A model generated the notes under the pieces. It was given only the letters and a program-made list of their open reading frames with translations, was not told the origin of the DNA and made no database searches. From Aneurinibacillus uraniidurans (GTDB lineage: Bacteria; Bacillota; Bacilli; Aneurinibacillales; Aneurinibacillaceae), in assembly GCF_028471905.1 (NCBI RefSeq), contig NZ_CP116902.1, positions 2,826,501-2,890,500 of the forward strand: a DNA stretch of 64,000 nt. The letters are read 5' to 3'. A program made the translations under genes and the position numbers. Positions 8,584 to 16,398 of this stretch are shown in pieces. Positions within the stretch are counted from its first letter, which is position 1. Each line of letters begins with the position of its first letter.

Positions 8584-9933
8584 TTATACAGTACGCTCAT
8601 AAGCGTACCCTGCCGCTCTAGCCAATACTGTTTCCGAAGCAAAAGCCTGTTTTTCAGCCAGATCAAGATGTTCCGGATAGCCATACACACCATGCTCACT
8701 CAAATCAAGGCCGGTAATTTCTTCTTCCGGTGTAACACGCAGCCCCATCGTCACCTTAAGTAGATACAGAATGATAAAGCTGACAGCTGCGACATATACC
8801 ATCGCACCAAGCGCCCCGATAACTTGCACGTACAACTGATGCCAGCCACCACCATAGAACAAACCCGCCTTACCAACTCCCATTTTCTCCACCAGACGAG
8901 GAGAAGCAAAGAAGCCCGTTGAAATCGTACCCCATATACCTGCGATCCCATGTACCGAGAAAGCAAAAACCGGGTCATCTACACCTTTACGCTCAAAATA
9001 CAGCGATGTGAAGAATGTGATCATACCCGCAATCGCCCCAATCACAACTGCTGCCCACGGTTCTACAAACGCGCATGCTGCCGTAATCGCTACGAGTGCT
9101 GCCAGCACACCATTTAGCATGCTTGGAATATCCGCCTTACCAAGTACAAACCACGCGATTAACATTGCAGCAATCGCACCTGCCGCTGTGGCTAGATTTG
9201 TCGTTAGTGCTACATAACTAAAGAATCCATCTCCAATCGCCATCGTAGAACCTGCATTAAACCCAAACCAGCCAATCCAAAGAATGATAACACCAAGGAC
9301 AGAATACACCTGATTGTGACCCGGAATCAGATTTGGTTTTCCATCGCGCGTAAACTTGCCAATACGAGGTCCAAGAAGCAATGTGGCGATAAGAGCAGCT
9401 ACCGCACCTTGCAAGTGGACAACAGTCGAACCGGCAAAATCCTGCATGCCCATCTTAGCCAGCCAACCACCGCCCCATACCCAATGACCAATAACCGGAT
9501 AGATTGCAACTGTAAAGAGAATTCCGAAGACGAAATATACGGACAATTTGGCACGTTCTGCAAAACCGCCCCAGGCAATGGCTAATGATACAGCAGCAAA
9601 TGCCATCTGGAACAAAAACTTCAGATCAAGTGGTACGTGCGCCCACGACAAAGCTGAGAATACTTGATCTACTTCCGCTCCACCAAGATGAAGCATCCAT
9701 CCTTTCCATCCAACAAACCCATTGCCATCTCCAAATGTAATCGCGAAGCCTGCTACCCAGAAGAAAATGCCCGTGATCGCAAAGCTAATAATCTGCTTCC
9801 CAGCTACATGACCAGCATTTTTCATACGGGTTGAACCAGCCTCTAATAGCGCAAATCCTACCTGCATGGAAATAACTAAGATTGCAGCTACAAAAACATA
9901 AGCAGAATCAAGTGCACTAACTAAAGCGTCCAT
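8584..9933 (-). CDS. amtB: ammonium transporter
   Basis: Integral membrane channel for ammonium uptake. 449 residues from the ATG at 9933 (eight bases after GGAGAGGGG); a GTG at 9939 is too close to that site. Family features: the N-terminal ALLEAGSTRMKN, HWVWGGGWLAKMG, AGSTVVHLQGAVAALIATLLLGPR, WIGWFGFNAGST, and the pore His region FSVHGIAGIWGTI. About eleven membrane helices are apparent. No glnK/nrgB follows; a terminator closes the gene. A TGTNA-N7-TNACA site lies about 75-91 bases upstream, so nitrogen-limitation control by TnrA or GlnR is likely. Confidence 0.96.
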   Translation of the reverse strand: MDALVSALDSAYVFVAAILVISMQVGFALLEAGSTRMKNAGHVAGKQIISFAITGIFFWVAGFAITFGDGNGFVGWKGWMLHLGGAEVDQVFSALSWAHVPLDLKFLFQMAFAAVSLAIAWGGFAERAKLSVYFVFGILFTVAIYPVIGHWVWGGGWLAKMGMQDFAGSTVVHLQGAVAALIATLLLGPRIGKFTRDGKPNLIPGHNQVYSVLGVIILWIGWFGFNAGSTMAIGDGFFSYVALTTNLATAAGAIAAMLIAWFVLGKADIPSMLNGVLAALVAITAACAFVEPWAAVVIGAIAGMITFFTSLYFERKGVDDPVFAFSVHGIAGIWGTISTGFFASPRLVEKMGVGKAGLFYGGGWHQLYVQVIGALGAMVYVAAVSFIILYLLKVTMGLRVTPEEEITGLDLSEHGVYGYPEHLDLAEKQAFASETVLARAAGYAYERTV

Positions 9934-10245
9934 ATTCACGTCCCCTCTCCTGTAATGTTAACTTTCATGACATAAATATATGTTCATCTGTAGAATTGTG
10001 CAACTGATGTAATATAAATTGACATTAAATATCTCCAGAATCAACCGCTTACATCTGTTATTTCTTGATTTTTCTCACTTTTTTATTCATGTTAACTATC
10101 CTCTCCTAACCTAGATTAGAAGCCTAAAAATTCTTCATGAAAGTTAAAAAAAACAATAGCCAGCACGAAATGATTTTCAGTATAATGGGGTGAATATAAA
10201 ACTTTATTAAAGATATCGTAAAGAAAGGGTTAAGAGGTGTCTTAC
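9934..10245. other. divergent intergenic region, amtB / PAP2 gene
   Basis: 312 bases, AT-rich, without a plausible ORF. It contains the TnrA-like box described separately and, toward the right, a perfect TATAAT at 10181-10186 that could be the -10 of the PAP2 gene, although no convincing -35 hexamer is seen at 17 bases. Nothing else stands out. Confidence 0.5.
10008..10024. promoter_or_regulatory. TnrA/GlnR-like operator upstream of amtB
   Basis: TGTAATATAAATTGACA matches the TGTNA-N7-TNACA consensus at every fixed position. It is centred near 10016, about 83 bases before the amtB ATG. A TATATT -10-like hexamer (minus strand, 9975-9980) would place the site roughly 49 bases upstream of the start point, the distance known for TnrA-activated promoters. 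TnrA activation of nrgA/amtB is established in Bacillus subtilis; here it is inferred. Confidence 0.65.
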
Positions 10246-11145
10246 ATGCGGCGTGCGATTCTTGTCGTATTGTTTTTGTTACTAGGGGCAGTTGTTTGGC
10301 AAATTTCCACGGTTGAACACTGGATTATTTTCAACTGGATCTTTCTTGCTCTGCTTCTTCTGGATTTTCGTAAAGATCAAAAAGACATTGATCTCCTTAC
10401 CTTCCTCCCTAAAGGAGTTGCGTTGCTGTTCTGTTTGTATTACGTGTATCAGCACGCACCTAAACTGTGGTACTACCTTGCTAGCTGGGAAACATCAAAC
10501 GTTAAACACCTTTTCAACTGGAACGATACATTCCGGAAAATTCCGTTTAATAACGGGGCGATTTTCCGCCTGTACCAGCCTGAATGGTTTACGATTTTCA
10601 TGCGCTGGGTATATGGCTATGGTTTTTCACTTGCACTTTGGGTAGCGGTCATCCGAAGCTTAATGACACGAGATTTGGCTAAAATGCTTCGCTATGTACT
10701 GTCTAGTCATACCCTGCAGTTACCGATCATCGTGCCATTTTATACGCTCGTCATGTTACAAGAAGTATGGTATGTACTCGGTGACCCGGATGGTATGGCA
10801 CGCGGCTTCACACATAACCAAGCACTGCTCTGGGTTATGAACTGCTTCCCAAGCATGCACACATCTGTTTCTTTCGCGATTCTTCTGTTGGCACTCCGCG
10901 AGAAGGGCAGCATCTTCCGCTGGGTGATGGCAACCTACTGCGGCCTGGTTATTTTCTCTACGCTTTATCTGGAGATTCACTGGGTGCTTGATGTACTTGC
11001 CGGCATGGTGCTTGGGTACTCCACTGTTAAACTGACCGACTTCCTGTACGCTTTTGCAGCACGTCGAATGGAAGCTCGGAAAAAGAATGCGGAACTACTT
11101 CCGATTCCAACCGCCGCTTCTACACAGGATACATCGAATCTATAG
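10246..11145 (+). CDS. PAP2-family membrane phosphatase
   Basis: 299 residues from the ATG at 10246, preceded by AAGAGGTG six bases upstream; a GTG at 10237 overlaps that site. Hydrophobic with about six membrane segments. The PAP2 signature is present as PSMHTSVSFAILL (motif 2) and IHWVLDVLAGMVLGY (motif 3, catalytic His and Asp). The layout, with an extended N-terminus, resembles the Aur1/inositolphosphotransferase-like PAP2 subgroup. Likely substrates are phosphatidic acid, undecaprenyl pyrophosphate or a phosphoinositol lipid; sequence alone does not decide. Monocistronic, closed by a strong terminator. Confidence 0.85.
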   Translation: MRRAILVVLFLLLGAVVWQISTVEHWIIFNWIFLALLLLDFRKDQKDIDLLTFLPKGVALLFCLYYVYQHAPKLWYYLASWETSNVKHLFNWNDTFRKIPFNNGAIFRLYQPEWFTIFMRWVYGYGFSLALWVAVIRSLMTRDLAKMLRYVLSSHTLQLPIIVPFYTLVMLQEVWYVLGDPDGMARGFTHNQALLWVMNCFPSMHTSVSFAILLLALREKGSIFRWVMATYCGLVIFSTLYLEIHWVLDVLAGMVLGYSTVKLTDFLYAFAARRMEARKKNAELLPIPTAASTQDTSNL

Positions 11146-11158
11146 TTTCTCTCATTCA

Positions 11159-11191
11159 AAAAGACTTTTCGCTCAAAGCGAAAAGTCTTTT
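11159..11191. terminator. bidirectional intrinsic terminator
   Basis: AAAAGACTTTTCGCT pairs with AGCGAAAAGTCTTTT around a three-base loop. It serves the convergent PAP2 and methyltransferase-like genes and overlaps the last codon of the latter. Confidence 0.88.
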
Positions 11192-11981
11192 ATTTCTTCC
11201 TCACGATAAACCCATATACATCCGCTGGATACTCTTCAATCTCACATGTCAGCCTTCCTGCCTTACTAATCTCCAACTCACCATTACGGTTGCAGCACCG
11301 CTGCAGTAGCTCATATGACGCCTCTGCTTCTCGTTCTCCCTGATTGGCAATCCATAATTCGCCTCCACTCTCCGTCAATGCAAGCGCCCGATCATATATA
11401 TCCTGTGGGCGGTATGCACCAAGAGACAACCCCCATAACAAAAGTGGCTCCGCAAATACAAACGGAAACAATAATGTCACTGTTCGAGCAGATGGCAGCT
11501 TCGCTTCGAGCACATCGCCTACCATATACGTACTTTCTGTCCGCGTCGCATGATACATCGCGTGATCATACCGACTATACCCATCTCGATATACCCGATA
11601 ACCGTCCAGCTCAATACCAGAAAGTGCCGCAGATGCATCATCGCCTGCCACCTGCACTGCCCGAAAGGCATATGCATAGTCAAAATTTTTACTTCCAATA
11701 TCTAGCCACGAACCCGACTGATGAACCCCTCCCGTCTGGCATCTAAATTGATCCAACCAATCTAGCACAAGTACATTACGTCGAAATAACGCCTCATCCA
11801 TCTCCCGCGTCCATGCTTGTACCTCTGGATACGTCATACATAGCTGATCAAACCGGCGACGTGCTTCTCCTGTATAAGAGACATGCACTCCCGGATGCAC
11901 AATCCGATAGCCTGAACGGCTCCAGCGTATACGTGAGCGCAGCGTAAAAAACAGCGGATTTAACAACCGATACAAAAACAT
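11190..11981 (-). CDS. class I SAM-dependent methyltransferase-like protein
   Basis: 263 residues from the ATG at 11981, behind AGGAGG and AAGGTG sites; upstream in-frame codons lack a good site. The N-terminus (about 90 residues) is basic and unassigned. A motif I-like SWLDIGSKNF, a LSGIELDGYRV segment (acidic residue after the second strand) and a GGELWIANQGE post-motif resemble a Rossmann methyltransferase. The glycine loop is poor (IGSKNF instead of GxGxG), so cofactor binding is uncertain. It lies downstream of the truncated haemoglobin, separated by a terminator. Substrate unknown. Confidence 0.6.
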   Translation of the reverse strand: MFLYRLLNPLFFTLRSRIRWSRSGYRIVHPGVHVSYTGEARRRFDQLCMTYPEVQAWTREMDEALFRRNVLVLDWLDQFRCQTGGVHQSGSWLDIGSKNFDYAYAFRAVQVAGDDASAALSGIELDGYRVYRDGYSRYDHAMYHATRTESTYMVGDVLEAKLPSARTVTLLFPFVFAEPLLLWGLSLGAYRPQDIYDRALALTESGGELWIANQGEREAEASYELLQRCCNRNGELEISKAGRLTCEIEEYPADVYGFIVRKK

Positions 11982-12014
11982 TTCCTCACCTTCCTCCTCT
12001 AGGCCCATCTCCAC

Positions 12015-12046
12015 AAAAAAACCGGAGGCGATATACGCGCTCCGGT
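12015..12046 (-). terminator. intrinsic terminator of the haemoglobin gene
   Basis: ACCGGAG (12021-12027) pairs with CTCCGGT (12040-12046). On the minus strand the stem is followed by six T. It lies 20 bases after the haemoglobin stop, in the leader of the next gene. Confidence 0.82.
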
Positions 12047-12067
12047 TGCCTGCTTTCTATTATACAA

Positions 12068-12424
12068 TTATTGTCCAACTATGGAAGGTTCCATCGGTGC
12101 AAGCTTTGCCACTAATTCCTGAATATCTTCCTCACCTACATTAAACTCTTTTAACGATGCGACAAGATGATTCACAATCGCCATAAAATGCTCATGTTGA
12201 ATGTTCATACCTTTATGTGCCTTCTCCATACTTTGGCCACTGTATTGATTCGGGCCACCCGTTGCGAACGAGATAAATAACGCCTGATGTCGGCGCTGCT
12301 TCTCCATATCTGTGTTATCAAAAAAATGAGAGACAGTCTCATCAGCTAACACACGTTTATAAAAAACATCCACAACCTGCTGAATGACTTCCTGTCCACC
12401 GAGTCTTTCATATAAAGATGCCAT
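12068..12424 (-). CDS. glbN: group I truncated haemoglobin
   Basis: 118 residues, the size of a 2-on-2 haemoglobin. The sequence fits group I (TrHbN) better than the YjbI/group II type: a B-helix Tyr22 in VFYKRV, the FATGGPNQYSGQSMEKAH segment, and a probable proximal heme ligand H70 followed by the HEHF motif near 77-80. Group I proteins bind O2 and NO, and several act as NO dioxygenases. Start ATG at 12424 with AAAGGAGCG upstream. An Fnr-like palindrome 73-88 bases upstream suggests oxygen-responsive expression. Monocistronic. Confidence 0.9.
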   Translation of the reverse strand: MASLYERLGGQEVIQQVVDVFYKRVLADETVSHFFDNTDMEKQRRHQALFISFATGGPNQYSGQSMEKAHKGMNIQHEHFMAIVNHLVASLKEFNVGEEDIQELVAKLAPMEPSIVGQ

Positions 12425-12496
12425 CTATGATCGCTCCTTTTCACCGTTTACTATAGTGTTTACCTTTGTAGTGTACCCATAGAACCACATTTATAC

Positions 12497-12512
12497 AGTG
12501 ATATTTATCACA
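12497..12512. promoter_or_regulatory. Fnr/Crp-like operator upstream of truncated haemoglobin
   Basis: AGTGATATTTATCACA matches TGTGA-N6-TCACA at nine of ten fixed positions. With TATAGT (minus strand, 12450-12455) taken as the -10, the site centre falls near -61.5, a class I activation position. Regulation by Fnr is an inference. Confidence 0.5.
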
Positions 12513-12522
12513 CTATCGTAGC

Positions 12523-13590
12523 TTACGACTTCTGTCCAAACAAATGGCGCAAATTTTCCGCATACGGCGCACGGACAATCCCTTTTTCCGTAATAATCGC
12601 CGTCACATATTCATTCGGCGTTACATCGAACGCTGGATTATACACATTAATATCAGCTGGAGCGACCTGACGTCCAAGGCCGCGAATGATTTCATCTGCC
12701 TCACGCTCTTCAATCGGGATTTGCTCCCCAGTTGGGGTACCAAGATCAATAGAAGAGAGAGGGGCCGCCACATAAAATGGAATGTTATGTGCCTTTGCCA
12801 GCACAGCAAGCCCATATGTGCCGATTTTATTCGCTACATCACCATTTGCTGCCACACGGTCTGTACCGACAATAACTGCTTGCACCCAGCCGTTCCCCAT
12901 GACTTTTGCCGCCATATTATCACAAATAAGCGTGACATCAATGCCAGCCTGCTGAAGCTCATACGCAGTAAGGCGTGCTCCCTGCAATACAGGACGTGTC
13001 TCATCCGCGAACACTTTAATCTTCCAGCCTTTTTCATGTGCGAGGTACATCGGTGCTGTTGCTGTGCCATATTTTGCTGTCGCAAGCCCACCCGCATTAC
13101 AGTGGGTCAGCACCCCCATACCATCTTCGAACAACGTAAGTGCATGTTCTCCGATCGAGCGACACACCTCTTCATCTTCTTTTTGGATACGTCTTGCTTC
13201 CGCAAGCAGCGTCTCTTTCATCTGCTCCGGTGTTTGCCCTTCTGCCTGCGCCTGTTTGGCAGCCGCTGTCATACGGTCAAGTGCCCAGAACAAATTAACA
13301 GCGGTTGGGCGAGACGTAGCAAGATACGCCGCCTGCTTTTTCACCTCTTCAAGTAATGCCTCTGCTGTTTCTGCTTCACTCTCACGCACCGCGACGTATA
13401 CGCCATAGGCTGCAGTAATCCCAATCGCTGGTGCACCGCGCACGTTTAGACGTTCAATCGCATCCCACACCTGCTTGACACTTGTAAGTGTCATGTAATC
13501 TGTTGTTTCTGGAAGTTTCGTCTGATCAAGCAGCACAAGCTCCCCATTCTCCCATTTAACCGACTGAAGCGGTTCGTATGTTTTGGTCAT
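12523..13590 (-). CDS. mtnA: S-methyl-5-thioribose-1-phosphate isomerase
   Basis: Interconverts 5-methylthioribose-1-phosphate and 5-methylthioribulose-1-phosphate in the methionine salvage pathway. The ATG at 13590 follows AGGGGGAG and gives 355 residues, the family length. Motifs: [33 protein letters not shown] with the catalytic Cys, and [18 protein letters not shown] with the catalytic Asp. No other salvage gene (mtnK, mtnW, mtnX) adjoins it and no S-box leader is recognisable. A TTGTCA-16-TATACA promoter lies upstream. Confidence 0.96.
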   Translation of the reverse strand: MTKTYEPLQSVKWENGELVLLDQTKLPETTDYMTLTSVKQVWDAIERLNVRGAPAIGITAAYGVYVAVRESEAETAEALLEEVKKQAAYLATSRPTAVNLFWALDRMTAAAKQAQAEGQTPEQMKETLLAEARRIQKEDEEVCRSIGEHALTLFEDGMGVLTHCNAGGLATAKYGTATAPMYLAHEKGWKIKVFADETRPVLQGARLTAYELQQAGIDVTLICDNMAAKVMGNGWVQAVIVGTDRVAANGDVANKIGTYGLAVLAKAHNIPFYVAAPLSSIDLGTPTGEQIPIEEREADEIIRGLGRQVAPADINVYNPAFDVTPNEYVTAIITEKGIVRAPYAENLRHLFGQKS

Positions 13591-13659
13591 CGTAACTCCC
13601 CCTTCTTGTTTGCAAGTCTCTTTCTGCCTCTTCCTATCTGTACCTTTTTTCAGCAAAAG

Positions 13660-13687
13660 TGTATAGAATATGGAATAAAACTGACAA
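13660..13687 (-). promoter_or_regulatory. probable sigma-A promoter of mtnA
   Basis: Minus-strand TTGTCA (13682-13687), 16-base spacer, TATACA (13660-13665), about 70 bases before the mtnA ATG. Confidence 0.5.
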
Positions 13688-13713
13688 AAATGGGTAAACT
13701 ACTATCAAGTACA

Positions 13714-13734
13714 CTAGATGCAAATTACACCTAG
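13714..13734. promoter_or_regulatory. PhaQ-like operator candidate
   Basis: CTAGATGCAAATTACACCTAG is a 21-bp imperfect palindrome. Its core shares TGnAAnTTACACCTA with the perfect palindrome that overlaps the phaQ promoter (15608-15620). It lies between the mtnA promoter and the 25-codon ORF, so it could control either. Confidence 0.4.
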
Positions 13735-13823
13735 ATGAATTTCGTTTGTAGTCACCGTGCAGGTTTGTACTCAAATTGAGTATACGTTGATCTAAACTAG
13801 ACTGCAAGAAAGGAGGAGAACCC

Positions 13824-13901
13824 ATGACTTTAACAGAATGGAACGAATGGATTTTCCCAAGTGTATATGAAATTACACGCATCCTTGCAGAACACGCATA
13901 A
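13824..13901 (+). CDS. 25-residue microprotein in the PHA locus
   Basis: A very short ORF with unusually strong translation signals: AAAGGAGGAG seven bases before an ATG at 13824, a TAA at 13899-13901, and a large terminator directly after. The peptide is amphipathic, with Trp at 6 and 9, a central Pro and an acidic/hydrophobic C-terminal helix ending in EHA. I do not recognise a family. It lies between mtnA and phaJ on the opposite strand to both, behind a PhaQ-like palindrome. A role linked to PHA granules is only a guess from position; a leader peptide is the main alternative. Confidence 0.5.
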   Translation: MTLTEWNEWIFPSVYEITRILAEHA

Positions 13902-13907
13902 AATATC

Positions 13908-13958
13908 ACCCACAAAAAAGGCTCTCTCGCACATAACGAGAGAGCCTTTTTTTGTGGG
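13908..13958. terminator. strong bidirectional terminator
   Basis: A stem of about 20 bp (CCACAAAAAAGGCTCTCTCG against its complement, allowing one extra T) with loop CACATAA, between the microprotein ORF and the convergent phaJ. Confidence 0.88.
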
Positions 13959-13966
13959 TGTGTAGG

Positions 13967-14410
13967 CTATTCCATTTTCATAACCATCGCTTCACCTTCT
14001 ACTACAACTTTGCCACTGCCATTGAGAACGTTCGTCTGAAGTTTAATCAACTTTTTATCATCGCGTTTCTCTACTACTTCCGCAACTACCGTAATCGTAT
14101 CTCCAATTTTAACTGGTGCTTTAAACTTTAAGTTTTGCGACAAATAAATCGTATTTGTCCCTGGCAGTTGTGTCCCTAGTATCGTAGAGATATAACTCGC
14201 TGTCAGCATACCGTGCGCAATCCGTCCTTTGAAAAACGTTGTCTTTGCAAACTCATCATTCAGATGAATCGGATTTACATCTCCCGTCAGTTCAGCAAAT
14301 GCCACGATATCTTGATCTTCAATTTTCCGTACAAACTCTGCTTTATCTCCTACATGAATGTCTGCATATAACTTCTCCACTACGTTTTTCGACTTTTCGT
14401 ATATATTCAT
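13967..14410 (-). CDS. phaJ: (R)-specific enoyl-CoA hydratase, MaoC-like
   Basis: 147 residues with the R-hydratase signature: FAELTGDVNPIHLNDEFA holds the catalytic Asp and His of the hot-dog fold, and GRIAHGMLTASYIS follows. It makes (R)-3-hydroxyacyl-CoA from trans-enoyl-CoA, feeding PHA synthase from beta-oxidation. Start ATG at 14410 behind AAGGAGAGAG. It is the last gene of phaQ-phaP-phaJ. A terminator-like hairpin before it may cause partial read-through. The assignment as PhaJ rather than another MaoC dehydratase rests on the PHA neighbourhood. Confidence 0.88.
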   Translation of the reverse strand: MNIYEKSKNVVEKLYADIHVGDKAEFVRKIEDQDIVAFAELTGDVNPIHLNDEFAKTTFFKGRIAHGMLTASYISTILGTQLPGTNTIYLSQNLKFKAPVKIGDTITVVAEVVEKRDDKKLIKLQTNVLNGSGKVVVEGEAMVMKME

Positions 14411-14467
14411 GTTCTCTCTCCTTGTTCCTATTTCTTAGACAAAATTCGACAAAGTGGCACGGAAAAT

Positions 14468-14488
14468 CCCCCTGACTCTCAGGGGGAA
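14468..14488 (-). terminator. hairpin between phaP and phaJ
   Basis: TCCCCCTGA and TCAGGGGGA pair around a CTC loop, followed on the minus strand by four T. Probably an attenuating terminator that gives phaP mRNA an excess over phaJ. Confidence 0.6.
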
Positions 14489-14495
14489 CTAGTTG

Positions 14496-15068
14496 TTACT
14501 TAAACATGTTTATTGTATTGTTTTTATTCGCTTCAAAAGACTCGATCAGGCCTTTTTGTGTTGATTTTACCTGGTTTAGAAAATTGTCCATCAGATTCTG
14601 AACTTCTTCTCGTGTGCGTTGCTGTTGTTCAATCAAGCTTTTCACAGACAATTCAACTTGTTCTTGAGATTTGTTAATCACATTGATGCTTGCTTTGCCT
14701 GGTGTCCATGTAAGTTGCTGAATACGTGCAGAGATTTCATCAAGACGTCCCAGCCAATCTTGAACGATCTGCCCTGCTTGCTCGCCCCCTACATTTTTTA
14801 TGTTGCTCTGATAAGTAACTCGCGCTTCTTCCAGGAATTTTTTCAACTCCTGCTCAGTTTTTTCGATATTTTCTGCCGTCTTTGTCCATAGATCTTTTTG
14901 ACGATCCAGCGTTTGCAGTGTAATATTCTCAATCTCACGCTGATATGCATAGATTGTCTTTACACTATTCATCCAACCATCCCACACCGCATCTACAATA
15001 TTAGGGTTCTGTTGCACTGTCTCTTTCACGATAACCGACTCCTTCTCCGCTTTTTTGTTCACTGCCAT
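14496..15068 (-). CDS. phaP: phasin, PHA granule protein of the Bacillus type
   Basis: 190 residues, helical, Gln/Glu/Lys-rich and without Cys, as expected for the Bacillus PhaP phasin. It opens with a variable charged stretch, then IVDAVWDGWMNSVKTIYAYQ and several coiled-coil-prone helices containing many Gln. Phasins coat PHA granules and control their number and size. The start at 15068 has AAGGAGG nine bases upstream. It lies directly downstream of phaQ on the same strand, the arrangement of the phaQP operon in Bacillus megaterium. Confidence 0.9.
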   Translation of the reverse strand: MAVNKKAEKESVIVKETVQQNPNIVDAVWDGWMNSVKTIYAYQREIENITLQTLDRQKDLWTKTAENIEKTEQELKKFLEEARVTYQSNIKNVGGEQAGQIVQDWLGRLDEISARIQQLTWTPGKASINVINKSQEQVELSVKSLIEQQQRTREEVQNLMDNFLNQVKSTQKGLIESFEANKNNTINMFK

Positions 15069-15153
15069 CAGATTAAATCCTCCTTACTAAAATAAGTGAG
15101 TACTAACATGTATATGGTAACTGCAGCAAAGCTGCGGACCCGCGTATGGCGAC

Positions 15154-15573
15154 TTACTTCTCTTCTTTCGACTGGTCTGGTTTCGATGGCATAAAGAACC
15201 CGGCATACATGTTGAAAAAACGATCCAGCATGAGCTGGTACTGCTCAAGTGATGATGCCCAGGTGTTCAAGTATTGTTCTCCAGCATCCGTCAGGGAATA
15301 AATTCGCTTAGCAGGCCCTCCGGTGGAAGTATCCCATTCTGACTTCACCATATTCTCTTTCTCCAACTGCCGAAGCGTCCGATATACGTTACCCTGATCA
15401 ATAGAAGGGAAGCCAAACTTAATGAGTTGTTGAATCAATTCATAGCCATGCACATTCCAACCACGCAGACTAAGAAGAAGAAACGGAACCATCAAATTCT
15501 TCGGTGCACCGGTAATAGTTTTTTCTTCCTTGGCTGATCGATCAGGCTGAGCATTCTCTTCATGAGCTGACAT
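15154..15573 (-). CDS. phaQ: PHA-responsive repressor, PadR family
   Basis: 139 residues from the ATG at 15573 (GAAGGTGAT four bases upstream; the TTG 15 bases earlier overlaps that site). A winged-helix PadR domain is clear: LLSLRGWNVHGYELIQQL, GNVYRTLRQLEKENMVKSEW, GGPAKRIYSLTDAG, then a short C-terminal helix. In Bacillus megaterium PhaQ represses phaQP and is released by PHA itself. A perfect GTGTAA-T-TTACAC palindrome covers the -10 of its own promoter, which supports autorepression here. Divergent from phaRBC. Confidence 0.9.
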   Translation of the reverse strand: MSAHEENAQPDRSAKEEKTITGAPKNLMVPFLLLSLRGWNVHGYELIQQLIKFGFPSIDQGNVYRTLRQLEKENMVKSEWDTSTGGPAKRIYSLTDAGEQYLNTWASSLEQYQLMLDRFFNMYAGFFMPSKPDQSKEEK

Positions 15574-15607
15574 GTGTATCACCTTCAAATCTGTAAATAT
15601 CTCTTAT

Positions 15608-15640
15608 GTGTAATTTACACCTATGGAGTGATTTTGTCAA
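15608..15640 (-). promoter_or_regulatory. phaQ promoter with overlapping operator
   Basis: Minus-strand TTGACA (15635-15640), 17-base spacer and TAAATT (15612-15617). The perfect inverted repeat GTGTAATTTACAC (15608-15620) lies on the -10, so a bound repressor would block polymerase. Confidence 0.7.
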
Positions 15641-15729
15641 ACATTTCTAAGGAAAAATTATCTTTATTACTTTAGTCCTGTGTGTGACAAAAATGTAAAA
15701 ATATATCGTAATTTATCGAATATTTTCAT

Positions 15730-15758
15730 TTGAGTTGTCTTCCACCATTATCTATACT
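15730..15758 (+). promoter_or_regulatory. phaRBC promoter
   Basis: TTGAGT (15730-15735), 17-base spacer, TATACT (15753-15758), 86 bases before the phaR start. No PhaQ-type palindrome overlaps it. Confidence 0.65.
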
Positions 15759-15844
15759 TTATATGAAAATGTTTTTTATACATATTTTCCCCTATCCCTC
15801 ATACAGATAATAGGGTGAACCAATTCAGGAAAGGAGATGAAGAA

Positions 15845-16360
15845 GTGACCAACAAAATGCCGTTTGACCCGTTTGCCATGTGGAAAGACATGTACGACAA
15901 AACTGAATCGCATTGGAGTAAAGTTGTTGACGAGTCGATGCGCAAGGAAGATTTCTCCGAATGGATGGGGCAATTCCTTACTATGTATTTGCAGTACCAG
16001 AACATGATCAAGCAATCAACTGAGAATTATCTGGAACAGGCAAACATGCCATCACGCGCCGATATTTCTAATCTCGCTTCCCTTATTGTTAATCTGGAAG
16101 CAAAAGTCGATGACTTAGAAGAAATGATCGAGGAAGACCTTTCTCACCAGATTAACAACTTGAATGTAACCCGTGAAGTAAACCGTTTGAAAACTGATGT
16201 TAAAAACCTCGATAAAAAACTTGATGCGGTCATTGACCTGCTTAAGGAACACATGACCCGCGAACCTATCTCTCCGGAAGCAACAGAAGCTGCAATCGCA
16301 AAAGAAGCGGCAACAGCCGAAATTGCAGTTGCAAAAGAAGTAGTGCAGGAAGAAAAGTAG
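15845..16360 (+). CDS. phaR: class IV PHA synthase subunit PhaR
   Basis: 171 residues from a GTG at 15845 that sits eight bases after GGAG (AAAGGAGATG). The ATG four codons later would remove part of the conserved N-terminus. The conserved start MPFDPFAMWKDMYDKTESHW is followed by a long helical region with heptad-like spacing and an Ala/Glu-rich tail. PhaR pairs with PhaC to form the active class IV synthase of Bacillus. It is the first gene of phaR-phaB-phaC. Confidence 0.92.
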   Translation: MTNKMPFDPFAMWKDMYDKTESHWSKVVDESMRKEDFSEWMGQFLTMYLQYQNMIKQSTENYLEQANMPSRADISNLASLIVNLEAKVDDLEEMIEEDLSHQINNLNVTREVNRLKTDVKNLDKKLDAVIDLLKEHMTREPISPEATEAAIAKEAATAEIAVAKEVVQEEK

Positions 16361-16398
16361 CGTAAGCATACAATTCATCTAAGGGGTGTTAATAAGTT

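Noticed and set aside
13591-13823. Possible SAM riboswitch before mtnA
   Set aside because: No S-box core sequence or terminator/antiterminator pair recognised by eye.
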